A stretch of DNA of 64,000 bases from contig NW_004440426.1 of NCBI RefSeq assembly GCF_000330505.1, positions 237,558 through 301,557 on the forward strand, written 5' to 3'. The stretch comes from Entamoeba invadens IP1 (taxonomy: Eukaryota > Evosea > Mastigamoebida > Endamoebidae). The number at the start of each line of letters is the position of its first letter. Positions within the stretch are counted from its first letter, which is position 1. This document shows, piece by piece, positions 32,428 through 42,569 of this stretch. The notes under the pieces are model-generated. The model was not told where the DNA came from and searched no databases. It was given only the letters and a program-made list of their open reading frames with translations. The position numbers and the translations under genes were made by a program.

Positions 32428-33945
32428 TCATATGTTTGATTGCTCTTCCTGCTTTTCTTTGATAGGAAATATTTCTTTTAATCTTCCCACCTTCTCCAGA
32501 TAGTCACCCATGATACTTTGATACGCTTGAGGAATATGGTCTATTGTCATCGACATTCTTGGGATGATTCGAGCGTAACATTCATTAGGCACTTCGACAC
32601 ATACAACGGCCTCATCCCGTTTGTCCAAGTCGATCCACTTCCAATCGTCAAATTCGTTATTTCCACTCTTGTCGTATTTCTCTTGTGGTTTTTCAATGAG
32701 TTGATAGACTTTCCCCGATGGAATGAATGGAGGTTGTTCCGGTACTATGTGCGCCAACTCGGCTATAAGTTCGTCTTTCTTGTCGCCAATCATTTTAAGG
32801 ATCACAAGTCGTGGATTTTCGACCTTTTTCACAGTCCCTAATATCACGTCAGTGGTCTTAATGCCGATCTTCTTATAAACTTCTTGGACCATTCTCTTAT
32901 AACTCTGGAAGGACCCGATACTCAGTCGCGGGACTATATCATTCTCCCCCACAAAGGATATCACTAACTTCTTCATTTCAGGACACCCCGCTATCTCACG
33001 AGAGAATACCCCAGCTGGCGCAAATGAATAACAATTGATTTCCCATGTCGGGTGTTCACTTTTAAGAAGCGATGAGACTACAATGGCTACCCCACCACCT
33101 AATGAATGTCCCATCACTTTAATAGAATAGTCCGGAAACATCTTAACGAGAGACACAAGCCTCGATTCTATTTGAAGAAACTTGCGATACCCCGCGTGGT
33201 AAATCCCGTCATGGCAATATCCAACTTTATTAAACAAAGTCACTTGTGCAGGTTGAGCAACTAAGTCCGTTGCGCAGTCACTCACACAAGCCGTGCCTCT
33301 ATACACTAACATGATCGCATGCATATCGTGGCGAACGGCAAGTAAGTAGCTTGGGTCGTACAAGTTACCTGACGTATTGTACTCCACGACATCTTCTTTA
33401 TTCGTATGTGTGAACGAAAGAAACACATTGAGGGTGAACTCATTCTTGGTCAACGTGACATTATCTACCAAATTTTTGGGTGTTAGACCGATGACTCCGT
33501 ATATGCCAATTGTGTATCTAAGAACCTCATAAAGAACACAGATGTCAACAGGTGTGAATTTCCTTAAGAGTCAATTTTTTGGCTCATTTGGTTAATTGTA
33601 AGAAGAAACAAACACTACCCGCCACGTCGCTGAGACATCAAATTGTTTCAAGAACTCTTCGTCAACTAATTGAAGGTCTAGAGCATACAGAAATAACGAG
33701 CCAAGCGCCATTTCAATTGGTTTGATGTCTGTCGTGTTCTCTTTGAAAACATCGAAAATGTCGTAGAGCGCTTTGTAAGAGTTCCCAGACATGTACCTAC
33801 TCGCTACATCGTCAAACCCCTTCGCAAACCATTTCTTGACTTTTTCTATTGTTTTTTGTTCTTGGGTTTGTGGCTCCGTTGTGATTTCTACAAATCCATT
33901 TAAGTCATCGTCTTCTTCAGGCATATCAATGGACCACTCACTCAT
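32428..33945 (-). CDS. Class 3 lipase (sn1-specific diacylglycerol-lipase-like), two exons
   Basis: Exons 33945-33614 and 33562-32428 with a 51-nt GTTTGT...AAG intron give 488 aa. The joint restores ATWRVV-KFTPVDICVLYEVLRY, a helix typical of these lipases. Catalytic features: IMLVYRGT (oxyanion strand, about residues 194-201), the elbow VMGHSLGGG with nucleophile Ser about 264, Asp about 319 in GENDIVPRLS, and His about 453 in IDHIPQAY. The acidic N-terminal 40 residues (MPEEDDDLNG) are probably disordered. No signal peptide, so a cytosolic or membrane-associated lipid hydrolase is expected. Confidence 0.9.
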
Positions 33946-34610
33946 TATTTTATAATAAAAGTTATTTGTTTTAACAAGTTATTGTTCTTGTTATTATAAG
34001 TTACTTGTTTGTGACATTTTACCTGTCTTACTCTTCGGCAGCCAAATACTTTTTTTTTGTAATTTAAAAGTACTATTTCGTTTAATATTTATATTATAAT
34101 ATTATAATATTTGTTTTATTATATAAAAATAGTATTAAATAGTTGTTTATTTTTTTTTATTAATAATAGATTTTAATAATAAATTTTTACTAAAATTACG
34201 TTACTTCAATTATGTTCAGCAGAGGTTTCCAAAATCACAATCCTAATTACCCACGTCACCATTTCATAACCAAAATGTTCATTTTCTCTTATAAATTCGT
34301 ACGTTATAATACCACGTTTTCGGCAATAATTATTTTGGAAACCTCTGATGTTCAGATATAAACGTCTTTATGACTTATTTATAAATCATGTATTATAATT
34401 AATATTATATTTACCAATTAATTTAACCATAATTTGTGTTTTGTTGATACTATTTCTTCTAACTACAGAAATTAGTGAAACTTTTCTAATTTCATATAAA
34501 GTAAGTAGTAAATTGTTATAGTTTATCAACTAATAACAATTATAAATCAATTTTTTATAACAAAGTAAAGTATTAGTATTTGAATAGCTGAAGTAAATTA
34601 AATGTGTTAA
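33946..34610. other. Intergenic region carrying a MITE
   Basis: Upstream of the lipase gene and downstream of a small minus-strand gene. It contains the hAT-like MITE at 34212-34355. The rest is A/T-rich with nothing recognisable. Confidence 0.6.
34212..34355. mobile_element. 128-bp hAT-like MITE with 8-bp target site duplication
   Basis: Terminal inverted repeats CAGAGGTTTCCAAAAT (34220-34235) and its exact reverse complement (34332-34347) bound a 128-bp element. ATGTTCAG is directly repeated immediately outside, at 34212-34219 and 34348-34355: a perfect 8-bp target site duplication. Eight-bp duplications and TIRs starting CA-G are features of the hAT superfamily. The interior (96 bp) is non-coding, so transposition would need a transposase from elsewhere. 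hAT transposons are known in Entamoeba, especially E. invadens. Confidence 0.88.
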
Positions 34611-34949
34611 TCACAACAACGAAACAAGATGAGTTTGACTACTTTTATTGAAAACACTCTCTCCAGTGATATTCTCATGACTGAAATGATGGGGTGGTTG
34701 TACACACAACACTCTTCTTATCAGCACATTTGTCTCGTTTTTGTTGTCATTAGTTCTGTTTAGTGGGGACTTTGGTGTGCACTTGTTTTGTATTTCCTCA
34801 AAACTCATTTTACAAGTGATGTCGGAAGTAACTTCAATTACCGGACTTTGTTGCCTTATTGGGGGCAACTTTTTTGTTGGTGGAGCTTTAAACGGTTGTC
34901 TGATCCCGTTCAAAGGTGAAGACATTTTCTTTTTCGAGTTTTGCACCAT
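34611..34949 (-). CDS. Small uncharacterised basic protein (112 aa)
   Basis: One exon; no family recognised. The N-terminus is basic and Pro-rich (SSPLNGIRQPFKAPPTKK, then LPPIRQQSP), the middle polar (FEEIQNKCTPKSPLNRT), and no signal peptide or membrane segment is visible. Two SP/TP-type sites suggest phosphorylation. It may be mostly disordered. The length and the position between clear A/T spacers support a gene, but the evidence is modest. Confidence 0.5.
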   Translation of the reverse strand: MVQNSKKKMSSPLNGIRQPFKAPPTKKLPPIRQQSPVIEVTSDITCKMSFEEIQNKCTPKSPLNRTNDNKNETNVLIRRVLCVQPPHHFSHENITGESVFNKSSQTHLVSLL

Positions 34950-35103
34950 TTCTTCTCAATTTTTTAATTCATTTTTATTAAATTTAGAGTTATAATTTTT
35001 ATACATTAAAAATACAATTCTATAGATAGAATAATAAAAATAATAGTAATTGTGTTATTTGTTGCATTATAAAAATAGAATAGACTACAAAAGTACCTTC
35101 AAA

Positions 35104-36378
35104 TTATTGACCAAACGGAGTCAAGTCTGAAATAGAAGGAGAGTATAATCCGTGTAAGTCAAACGAAAAGAAATCATGACTCAAACACTGATCAACATTC
35201 CAGCGTTCATGGACGTTGGGCGTTAACATCTTGAGGAGTATCTCTTGCATGGACAACTCAAGCTTAAAGAAGTGTGGCCCAAATTGGACTTGCCCAACCA
35301 ATAACTGTCTTCTGTATGTATCCAAATCAGTACTAAATGGTAAATACCTCAGTGCAGTAAAAAATAACACAACACCAGTACTCCAAACATCCATCTTCGA
35401 TGTGTCATATTTCTTTATGTGCCCAACTATCTTTTGAAACATTTCTGGTGCCATATACATTTCAGTCCCACACATGGTTGATGCAAATTTGGATTGATCA
35501 GTCACTCTTCCGAATCCAAAGTCGGTAATTTTCAAAGCATCAGAATCTCGGGTTTTGAACAAGATGTTCTCTGGCTTAATGTCTCTATGAACGATGTTAA
35601 GCGTTTCTAAATATTTTAGTCCAAGCAAGAGCTGATAACCAATACTCCTCACGTTATTCTTCCAGCGCTGGTCACGGATTCTGTCAAACAAACTACCACC
35701 ATTCATCATTTCCATTATAAAATAATAATTATGTGGTGTTATGACAGCTTCATATAATATAATTAAGCATGGATGTTTCAGACTTTTAAGTATTTGCATT
35801 TCCTTTTTGAAGAAGTCCAAGCACTCAAACTTGGAAGTACTCACTATCTTAGCCGCCATTGGTAAATCAACACCGTCGTACTCACAATAACGGACAACAG
35901 AATATGCACCATATCCCAACATTGGACCAAATGAGTAATTCTGATGAATTGGACTCAATTTGTTTTCTTCGTCAATCACAGTATAATCGATAAAACAGAA
36001 AACAAGATTGTATATACTCTGTCCCGTTTCTCTTGTTGGTGTCAACGTGATTTGGTCAAAAGTCTGAATGTAAACACAACCATCCACGTTTTGTTTGTTA
36101 ACCAGTGTCCCATTGGTGCTCATATCTTCTAATAATATTGTCCGTTTACCTTTGTCATTTTGCTCAATCGAAAGGACAAAATGTCTCTGACTCACATAAG
36201 GAAAGTTCTTGAGACAGTCTTGATAATGTCTTCCAACACAATACTTGATGTTATTTTAATTTACAATTATGTCTTGTAAAAAACAAACTACTTTGTCAAA
36301 CAAGTAAATATCTGAACATGCTTTACTCTCACTGTAAAGACATCCCCAACACCCCTCTGGTCTACTGAATGAATACAT
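35104..36378 (-). CDS. FHA domain protein kinase (CHK2/RAD53-like)
   Basis: Exons 36378-36289 and 36243-35104, joined across a 45-nt GTTTGT...AAG intron, give 409 aa. The first exon supplies the start of the FHA domain: splicing creates YCVGRHYQDCLKNFPYVSQRHF, the phosphothreonine-binding VGR...SxRH pattern, followed by DMSTNGTLVN (about residues 70-79). The kinase domain runs from about 135: GPMLGYGAYSV loop, Lys 162 in AAKIV, HRDIKPEN (Asp 251), DFGFGR (271-276), and APE about 295-297. The CAMK-like sequence plus N-terminal FHA is the CHK2/RAD53 layout, a checkpoint kinase family; several copies are known in Entamoeba. All catalytic residues are present. Confidence 0.92.
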
Positions 36379-36690
36379 CAACTCAATACAATCAAGTTAG
36401 CAATTTTCTTTTAAATACAAACCCTTAAGATTAGTATAGCTGATAATCAAACAAACGATCGTTATAAAACCGTTTTTTTACACAAACCAGTTAACTCTAT
36501 TAGCACAGCCTCTTTATTTGTTTGAACGAAATGTTTTATAAATAAAACCCAGTTACATTCTTGAATTATATAATAGTTCTTTTTTTATTAGAAATAATAA
36601 TACGTCAAAGTACAACCAACTTGAAGAAATAATTAATTAAGAAAAAGAACTAGACAAAAACTATAAAATTTGTATGAAAAGAATGACAGC
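36379..36690. other. Short intergenic region
   Basis: Spacer of 312 bp between two minus-strand genes. Only A/T-rich sequence is visible; it must contain the kinase promoter. Confidence 0.5.
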
Positions 36691-38076
36691 CTAAATTGCT
36701 TGAGGAGATAATGATTTGTTGTGGTTTACTACCCCTTTACTTTGTTGAGAAAGATTGTCTTTATCAATCACGATATGTACCACCAACATACCAAACGGTT
36801 TTAGTGGGTTTCCTGTTGGCAACCCACACCCTTTAGCAACACGTTTATTATTGTTAATAAGGCACGCTCCTGTAAGAAAAGTTCTTTCTTTCCCGTCCAA
36901 AAATTTCGTCACTTTAATATCCGTCTTACAGTATTCATCGCTTTTTCTGTAGTGTACATATGTTTCCAAGTTAAATTTGTTAATTCTTCTATAAATGGGA
37001 TGCTTCTGGTTTTTGAAAATATACTTTACATACCGTTGAATGCCTTTTTGGTCAATAGCACCACACATCAGACAAGTTCCTTCCTCTGTCAGAGGACTGA
37101 CTTGAACGGTTTTACCATGCACGTTAATTGCTTTACAATTGTAAACATCCTCCAATGAAACTTCAAAAGGGCACTCGATGAATGGAAAGAAGTAATGGAC
37201 TGTTACATCACAATAGACATCTTTACATATTTCAAACCCACCATGACTCAATGTGAAAACATCTTCCTTGTGAGTATTTGGTATTCTATGTGTGAAGACT
37301 AAGTCGTTACTTTGAACACTAGATGTTAAAGTACTGTTTTTGACGAGAAAAAAGATAATATTATTGGCGTGGACTTGCTTCTCTGTGAGAATAAATTTGT
37401 ACGTCTCAGTCGTTCCTTTAATGTCATACGAAAAAGCTTCGAAATATCCACTAAACTCCTCTTTGTTGGATAATACACTAGACACCACCTTCTTTCGTTC
37501 ATAGATGGAGTCCATCAAATTTAATTGTGTTGTAAGTTGCTCGTGGTACGTTTCTTCTGTGACAAATTCCACACGTTGAATGGTCGGAAAGATCTGCAAA
37601 CACACCCCACCAATAATCAACACGTCAACATCCAAATTTTTCTCTTCGAAGTATAACTCAACACTCCAAAAAAGTATTTTAATATCATCAAATTGATTTA
37701 ACACACTTAAATTATTTGGCGTAGTTATATACTCCAGCAAGTCATTGATAACTTGAAAATCACGGGCGGACTTGAAATACGTCAAAGTATCATTTTTAAT
37801 AGTCAACAAATTTTCAGGTGTTTTTTCCATCGATGAAATGTTCAGTAGAAATTGTTTACACAAATCCAAAATTGTTGTGATGAGGTTTTTAAAGTAGTTC
37901 GAGACTATGCCCAGTAACGTGCTTTTGAATTGATCACTAGGTACGTACACTATGTTTTGATTTAAATGGGAATCAAAGAACTGGAATAAAGGAACCAACT
38001 TCACACGTTCATTAATATCAATTGTTTGGGTTTGGTGTATATATGTAATTGCGTTTTGGATATCCATAACGTCCAT
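36691..38076 (-). CDS. Hsp40/DnaJ C-terminal-domain protein lacking a J domain
   Basis: 461 aa, single exon. Residues about 302-447 follow the two beta-sandwich substrate-binding domains of Hsp40: CPFEVSLEDVYNCKAINV (family 'vsLeelYnGk'), KYIFKNQKHPIYRR ('HpvFxR'), KVTKFLDGKERTF ('tLDGr'), then VAKGCGLPTGNPLKPFGMLV ('geGmP...GdL'). There is no J domain: HPD is absent, and the N-terminal 300 residues are instead helical (about 45-145) and of unknown type. It cannot stimulate Hsp70 in the usual way. It may be a holdase, a regulator or a diverged paralogue. The domain call rests on several ordered motifs. Confidence 0.68.
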   Translation of the reverse strand: MDVMDIQNAITYIHQTQTIDINERVKLVPLFQFFDSHLNQNIVYVPSDQFKSTLLGIVSNYFKNLITTILDLCKQFLLNISSMEKTPENLLTIKNDTLTYFKSARDFQVINDLLEYITTPNNLSVLNQFDDIKILFWSVELYFEEKNLDVDVLIIGGVCLQIFPTIQRVEFVTEETYHEQLTTQLNLMDSIYERKKVVSSVLSNKEEFSGYFEAFSYDIKGTTETYKFILTEKQVHANNIIFFLVKNSTLTSSVQSNDLVFTHRIPNTHKEDVFTLSHGGFEICKDVYCDVTVHYFFPFIECPFEVSLEDVYNCKAINVHGKTVQVSPLTEEGTCLMCGAIDQKGIQRYVKYIFKNQKHPIYRRINKFNLETYVHYRKSDEYCKTDIKVTKFLDGKERTFLTGACLINNNKRVAKGCGLPTGNPLKPFGMLVVHIVIDKDNLSQQSKGVVNHNKSLSPQAI

Positions 38077-38469
38077 TCTTTTGGTTTTTTGAGTTAATTA
38101 TTAATTCGAATGAAAGACTATATTTTAATTTAAAGTAGTCCTAATTAAATCAATGATTTGTTAATACTAAAAAGATACTATAATTTAACCAAAATTTTAT
38201 ATATATTGATTGCCCATTCATTTTTAATGGACTGTTATTAATTATTTTATTAATAAATAAATTGTTTGTATTTAATATAAAATAAACTGAGTGTTAAAAT
38301 AATATGGTTGATTTGTTTTTTGATGTCAATGTAAGTAATGTGATGAATTAAAATATTAAATAAATCATTGATAAACTATATTTTATAACATATTATACTA
38401 GTCTTTATATTAATATATAAGTGTTATTGTTTTTAATATTTTGTTAATTCATTTATAAAAATATTTTTA

Positions 38470-38619
38470 TTTTTAATTACTAAACAAAAAGAATTCAATT
38501 ATGTTACGCCCAACTCTTCGGTAGGCTCACATGACTCCGAGCAGTCCACTCTCTGAACCATCTCATCGTCCCCGTTTCCGGTTACATGTATTGGGCTATC
38601 TTTTTAATTACTAAACAAA
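38470..38619. mobile_element. 112-bp G+C-rich insertion flanked by 19-bp direct repeats
   Basis: TTTTTAATTACTAAACAAA occurs exactly at 38470-38488 and again at 38601-38619. Between them, 38489-38600 is about half G+C, whereas the flanks are overwhelmingly A/T. A long target duplication around a short unit is what LINE-mediated retroposition of a small RNA would leave. The insert has short complementary ends (GCCCAA near 38508 and TTGGGC near 38592) and internal pairing such as CTTCGG/CCGAG. No clear Pol III box A/B, tRNA or known RNA was recognised. Confidence 0.65.
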
Positions 38620-39283
38620 TATGAATATAGTATTTAAATTTTTATAATGATTTATTTGGATTATTAATTTATTTTTACTATTTGGAAACTACTTTTTAAA
38701 TTTAATTTATTTAGTAATTGTTAATAAATTTTCTTTTGATATTTTAAATAAAAAACTATATAAACACATTAATTATTATTATAGTTAAGTAAAAAACAAT
38801 TCTATTTTTTATAATAACAAAAATCAACTTTTTAGTTCTAAAATTAATAATAAATATTATATAAATTTAACTTCTTTTTTCTAATTTTTTTACAGAAATC
38901 AAAACAAAAACAAAACTAATTGTTAATTAACTTTTAAATTACAAAAATATTTAAATTGAATTAGGGCATGACACTGGATTGGCCTTTTTTTTTGGATTGG
39001 TGTATAAAAGGGAAAAATAGACTGAAATATCGGGCACCAAAAAATTGAAAAAAAAATAAAATTTTGAAAAATAAGAGGTCGATTTTGCCAAAAAGACTCT
39101 TATTCAAATAATATCCATTCTTATTCACGGAGAAGATTAATGATAAACGTGTCTAGGTAATTATTGCCAAAACTGAAACATTTAAAAAAATTTGTAAAAA
39201 ATAGTATTGTTTTCACGTTTTTAAACACAAGAATGTTTTTTTTATTTTTCGGGGTAATTTTTTGTTTTGTTTTTTATAGTTTA

Positions 39284-40254
39284 TAACGGTATCAGATAAA
39301 TGATCTTGTTAATGATACATAGTAATGACGAGTAATTTACACTCTGATCTACAAAATGTATTCCGATATTCCAAGTATAGTTTTATGTTGGTAGCTGAAT
39401 TAAAAGTATAGTAAAACAAAAAATGAAGAACTTGAAATATAATTGGGTTATTTTTTTCAAAATTTTGGGAGATCGTCCTAAAAAGTTGCTGTGGATGGAT
39501 CGATTTTGGTGGATGCGTTATAACAGCCACATTTGGGCTATTACTTCGGGATTATTGGTTTATGGATTTTTTGACTTTTTCAACAAAATATAATCACTAA
39601 TTCAGCAAATCATGTTCAATCATCAAGATTTTTTTTGTTAAAAATTAAGTTAATTTCTTTTTGTAAAACTTAACTTTTTGTTGTGTTTTTTATTAATATT
39701 AAAAAAAGAAATTTAGTAAATGTTAGATTTGTCAAAATTTAACTTTTTTAATTATATTTGATCTGCAAACAGAAATATATTATTAATAAAGATTACCTTC
39801 ATTATTAACTTTTAGCATGTTTATAATATAGAGCGAAAAAGAATCATTTTAAAATATTTATTTGTTTGTTTTTTATATCGGTCATACAATTAGAGTCAGT
39901 GTTATTTCTTAGGTAACAATTTACAGATTTTACCGATATCTTTTTTGGTTTATGTTGAAAACGTCAAAAATCCCATAAACCAATAATCCCGAAGTAATAG
40001 CCCAAATGTGGCTGTTATAACGCATCCACCAAAATCGATCCATCCACAGCAACTTTTTAGGACGATCTCCCAAAATTTTGAAAAAAATAACCCAATTATA
40101 TTTCAAGTTCTTCATTTTTTGTTTTACTATACTTTTAATTCAGCTACCAACATAAAACTATACTTGGAATATCGGAATACATTTTGTAGATCAGAGTGTA
40201 AATTACTCGTCATTACTATGTATCATTAACAAGATCATTTATCTGATACCGTTA
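39284..40254. mobile_element. 971-bp element with 302-bp near-identical inverted arms
   Basis: 39284-39585 and 39953-40254 are inverted copies of each other, nearly perfect except for a few changes at the inner ends, around a 367-bp A/T-rich spacer. The outer ends read TA-ACGGTATCAGAT and ATCTGATACCGT-TA, so a TA dinucleotide flanks both sides, as with Tc1/mariner-type targets. Each arm contains the same open frame of about 56-61 codons pointing inward (MKNLKYNWVIFF, LLWMDRFWWMRYN). No transposase motif was recognised. A foldback/long-TIR non-autonomous transposon or an inverted duplication are the two explanations. Confidence 0.75.
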
Positions 40255-40635
40255 AAAAACCAATTTAAAAAACAGTTTTGTTTTGATATTTTTAATATGT
40301 TATTTAACGAGTAGTTTTTCAAATAATGAGCAGATAATAACGAACAAATTTTATTGAAATCAATGTATTCATTCAAGTAAAAAATTAACGTTATTGTTTA
40401 TAAAATAGCGTGTAAATTAAAAAAATTGTTAAATTAAAAAAATAATGTTTATAAAAGTATAATTATTAACATATCAAATGAAAAAAAAATGTTGTTGTTA
40501 TGTGGCAAATTACACCATTTGGTGATATTATTTTTCTTATAAAAGAATTTTTATTATTTGAAAATGAATGCTTTTTTTAATGACAAAAATGACTTTATTT
40601 TACTAAAAAATATTTGTATCCAGCAAAAAAGCGTG

Positions 40636-40679
40636 TATCCACTGGATGGACGCTTTTCTAGTGGATAGACGTCCATCCA
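40636..40679. repeat. Interleaved double palindrome
   Basis: TATCCACT (40636-40643) pairs with AGTGGATA (40660-40667), and TGGATGGACG (40643-40652) pairs with CGTCCATCCA (40670-40679). The two pairings interleave, so as RNA they would make a pseudoknot-like arrangement. It lies about 320 bp before the Rab11-like gene in otherwise A/T-rich DNA. Confidence 0.65.
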
Positions 40680-40996
40680 TTAGTATGCCCTTAACTAATA
40701 AAATTCTTCAATTTTTATTATTATTTTATTATGAAATTTTAATAATTCGGCAAATAGAATAATGAATAACCAATGTGTAATACCAAAATAAAACCATTTC
40801 AGGCAAAGATTCCATTTTTTTATTATGTTATTTAATTTTTTTCTTTAAACTTCACACCATAACAAAAACGAGTTCATTATTAATTATTACCATTTAAAAA
40901 GATAATAATTAACTAAAACAACTAATAACAACAAACCATTCATTCAAAGGCGAAAGAACAAAAATTAATGATAAACTAAAAAAACTAGAAAGAGGA

Positions 40997-41774
40997 ATGA
41001 GTGAGACCGAGTGCATGTTTAAACGTTTGTTTTCTTTGTCATTTAAGAAACGCATTTTCTCACTTGAAGTTGTCATTATCGGCGAAAGTGGCGTCGGTAA
41101 GTCAAACCTTTTACTCCGTTTCACGCGAAATGAGTACGAGCCAGAAAAGAAGTTCACAATCGGCGTCGAGTTCGCGACTCGAACCATCGAGTATGACGGG
41201 AAGACTATACGAGCGCAAATTTGGGATACGGGTTTGCTCTTTTTTACTCTCATTAATTATCCACACAAGTCTTTTAAGCACACCAATCGTATAATTAACT
41301 CCATATCGTTGTGAATCTCATAGAAGTACTAATTTGCTAGCTGGACAAGAGAAATACCGTGCAATCACAGATGCGTATTATAGAGGCGCTGAGGGTGCTG
41401 TATGTGTATATGATGTGAGTAAAAAAGATACGTTTACGGCCATCGACCGCTGGATGACGGAGTTAAAGGCTGGGTGTGGTGACGATGTGGTCATAATGAT
41501 AGTCGGAAACAAAAGTGATTTAGAGCAGGAGCGTGATGTCAAGCCTTCCGAAGGTGAAGAATTCGCACAGCGCCACAACTCCTTCTTCATGGAGACATCC
41601 GCATTGACTGGAAACAATGTGGAGAAGGCGTTCACTGAGTTATTGGTCCACATCTACAAAAAGAAGAACACGACCATCACTCCGGAGAAGACGGCCGAGA
41701 CTCAAAAACCGTCAGTCGAAGATAGAGTCAATATCAATAAACAAAGCTCAGAGGAGAAGAAGAAATGTTGTTGA
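40997..41774 (+). CDS. Rab11-like small GTPase, three exons
   Basis: Membrane-traffic GTPase, probably of recycling compartments. Exons 40997-41024, 41070-41231 and 41341-41774 give 207 aa. Intron 1 (45 nt, GTTTGT...AAG) and intron 2 (109 nt, GTTTGC...TAG) are removed to create [18 protein letters not shown] and [14 protein letters not shown] motifs: P-loop GESGVGKS, switch I with Thr in [26 protein letters not shown]. The C-terminus is Lys-rich and ends KKKCC, a double geranylgeranylation site. [20 protein letters not shown] and DRWMTELK are Rab11-type. Intron 1 is a multiple of three without a stop. Confidence 0.92.
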
Positions 41775-41969
41775 TTTACTTTTTTGGTTGTTTATGTCTT
41801 TACTATTAAAAATACTATTGTAATAGTATAAATACTATAAATACTATTCAACAATAATGAGTCAAATTCCCACACTACTTTTCTATTAATACATAGTTTT
41901 GGTTGTAATAAAACTAACTAGTATATAGAAAATGTCTTGATCGAACATAACAGTTAAAAAGTGAATGAA

Positions 41970-42299
41970 TTAGTGAGGAACATCGCCGTCTGTCATAATA
42001 CATTTTCCTTTGCAATATTTTACTGCCTTTTCCATGTTCTCAATTTCAAGTTCAGTTTGTGGCTGTCGCTTGACATAAAAGTGATTTGGGAAAGCGTGAC
42101 GAGCAAAACACGGTGGGCAATGTCGTGAACAATTTCCGCCTATTGTGTTAAGAGCTTATATTAACATAACGTGTTATTTATATGACAAAAAGATACTCAA
42201 CAAACAATCAACACAATTTGTGGTCGTGTAGTACTTTCCTCTTGCGTTCTCTTTCCATCTGACTGGGTTTTCTCTGTCGAACTTTGGGTATGCTTCCAT
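41970..42299 (-). CDS. Small single-cluster [4Fe-4S] ferredoxin-like protein, two exons
   Basis: Exons 42299-42206 and 42139-41970 around a 66-nt GTTTGT...TAG intron give 87 aa; neither exon is long enough to be obvious alone. Splicing makes GKYYTTTNCVDCGNCSRHCPP, which contains the cluster motif C-x2-C-x2-C-x3-C-P (Cys 29, 32, 35, 39). The second half, YVKRQPQTELEIENMEKAVKYCKGKCIMTDGD, follows the pattern of bacterial-type ferredoxins ('QPxTxxEexxxxEAlxxC...I...DG'). Electron carrier of the anaerobic metabolism; soluble and cytosolic by appearance. Extra Cys at 42, 74 and 78 may bind a second metal or be structural. Confidence 0.78.
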
Positions 42300-42569
42300 C
42301 AAGTGAAGTCAGTTCTTTTTGAGATAAATAGTTAATAATTGTGATAAGTCTGATCTCTTTGTTCTGGTCATTTTGAACATTAACAAATCTGCGACTAGTA
42401 TTAATTATAATAAAAATGTATTATATTATTTAATACAATATTTTTGATGAATAACATTTTTCAAACTTTTGGAAAAAAGAATTAACAAATGGGATTGCTA
42501 AGCAAAGTGCCAATGCCAATAAAAATCTAGCGAAATATAGTAAAATAACTAACAAAGTATTAATCGAGT
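42300..42569. other. Divergent promoter region
   Basis: Between the ferredoxin-like gene and the uL24 gene. A/T-rich; no gene seen. The ribosomal-gene motif follows at 42570-42598. Confidence 0.5.

Larger units (their letters stand above)
38077..40996. other. 2.9-kb gene-free, repeat-rich region
   Basis: The longest gene-free stretch in the window. It contains a G+C-rich insertion with direct repeats (38470-38619), a large inverted repeat (39284-40254) and an interleaved palindrome (40636-40679). A TATA-like GTATAAAAGGG at 39002 has no gene after it. Elsewhere it is A/T-rich. Confidence 0.6.

Noticed and set aside
38489..38600. tRNA or known SINE in the G+C-rich insertion
   Set aside because: No acceptable box A plus box B pair and no cloverleaf on either strand. 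Kept only as an unidentified insertion.
39309..40229. Two identical 73-codon frames in opposite orientation (39309-39530 minus, 40008-40229 plus)
   Set aside because: They exist only because the 302-bp arms are inverted copies. The frames are short, unlike genes in composition, and another frame in the same arms is equally open.
42206..42420. Alternative frame through ferredoxin exon 1 (reads NYLSQKELTSLDGSIPKV)
   Set aside because: It meets a stop just before the GTTTGT donor and cannot join to the Cys-rich second exon. The other frame restores a complete C-x2-C-x2-C-x3-C-P motif.
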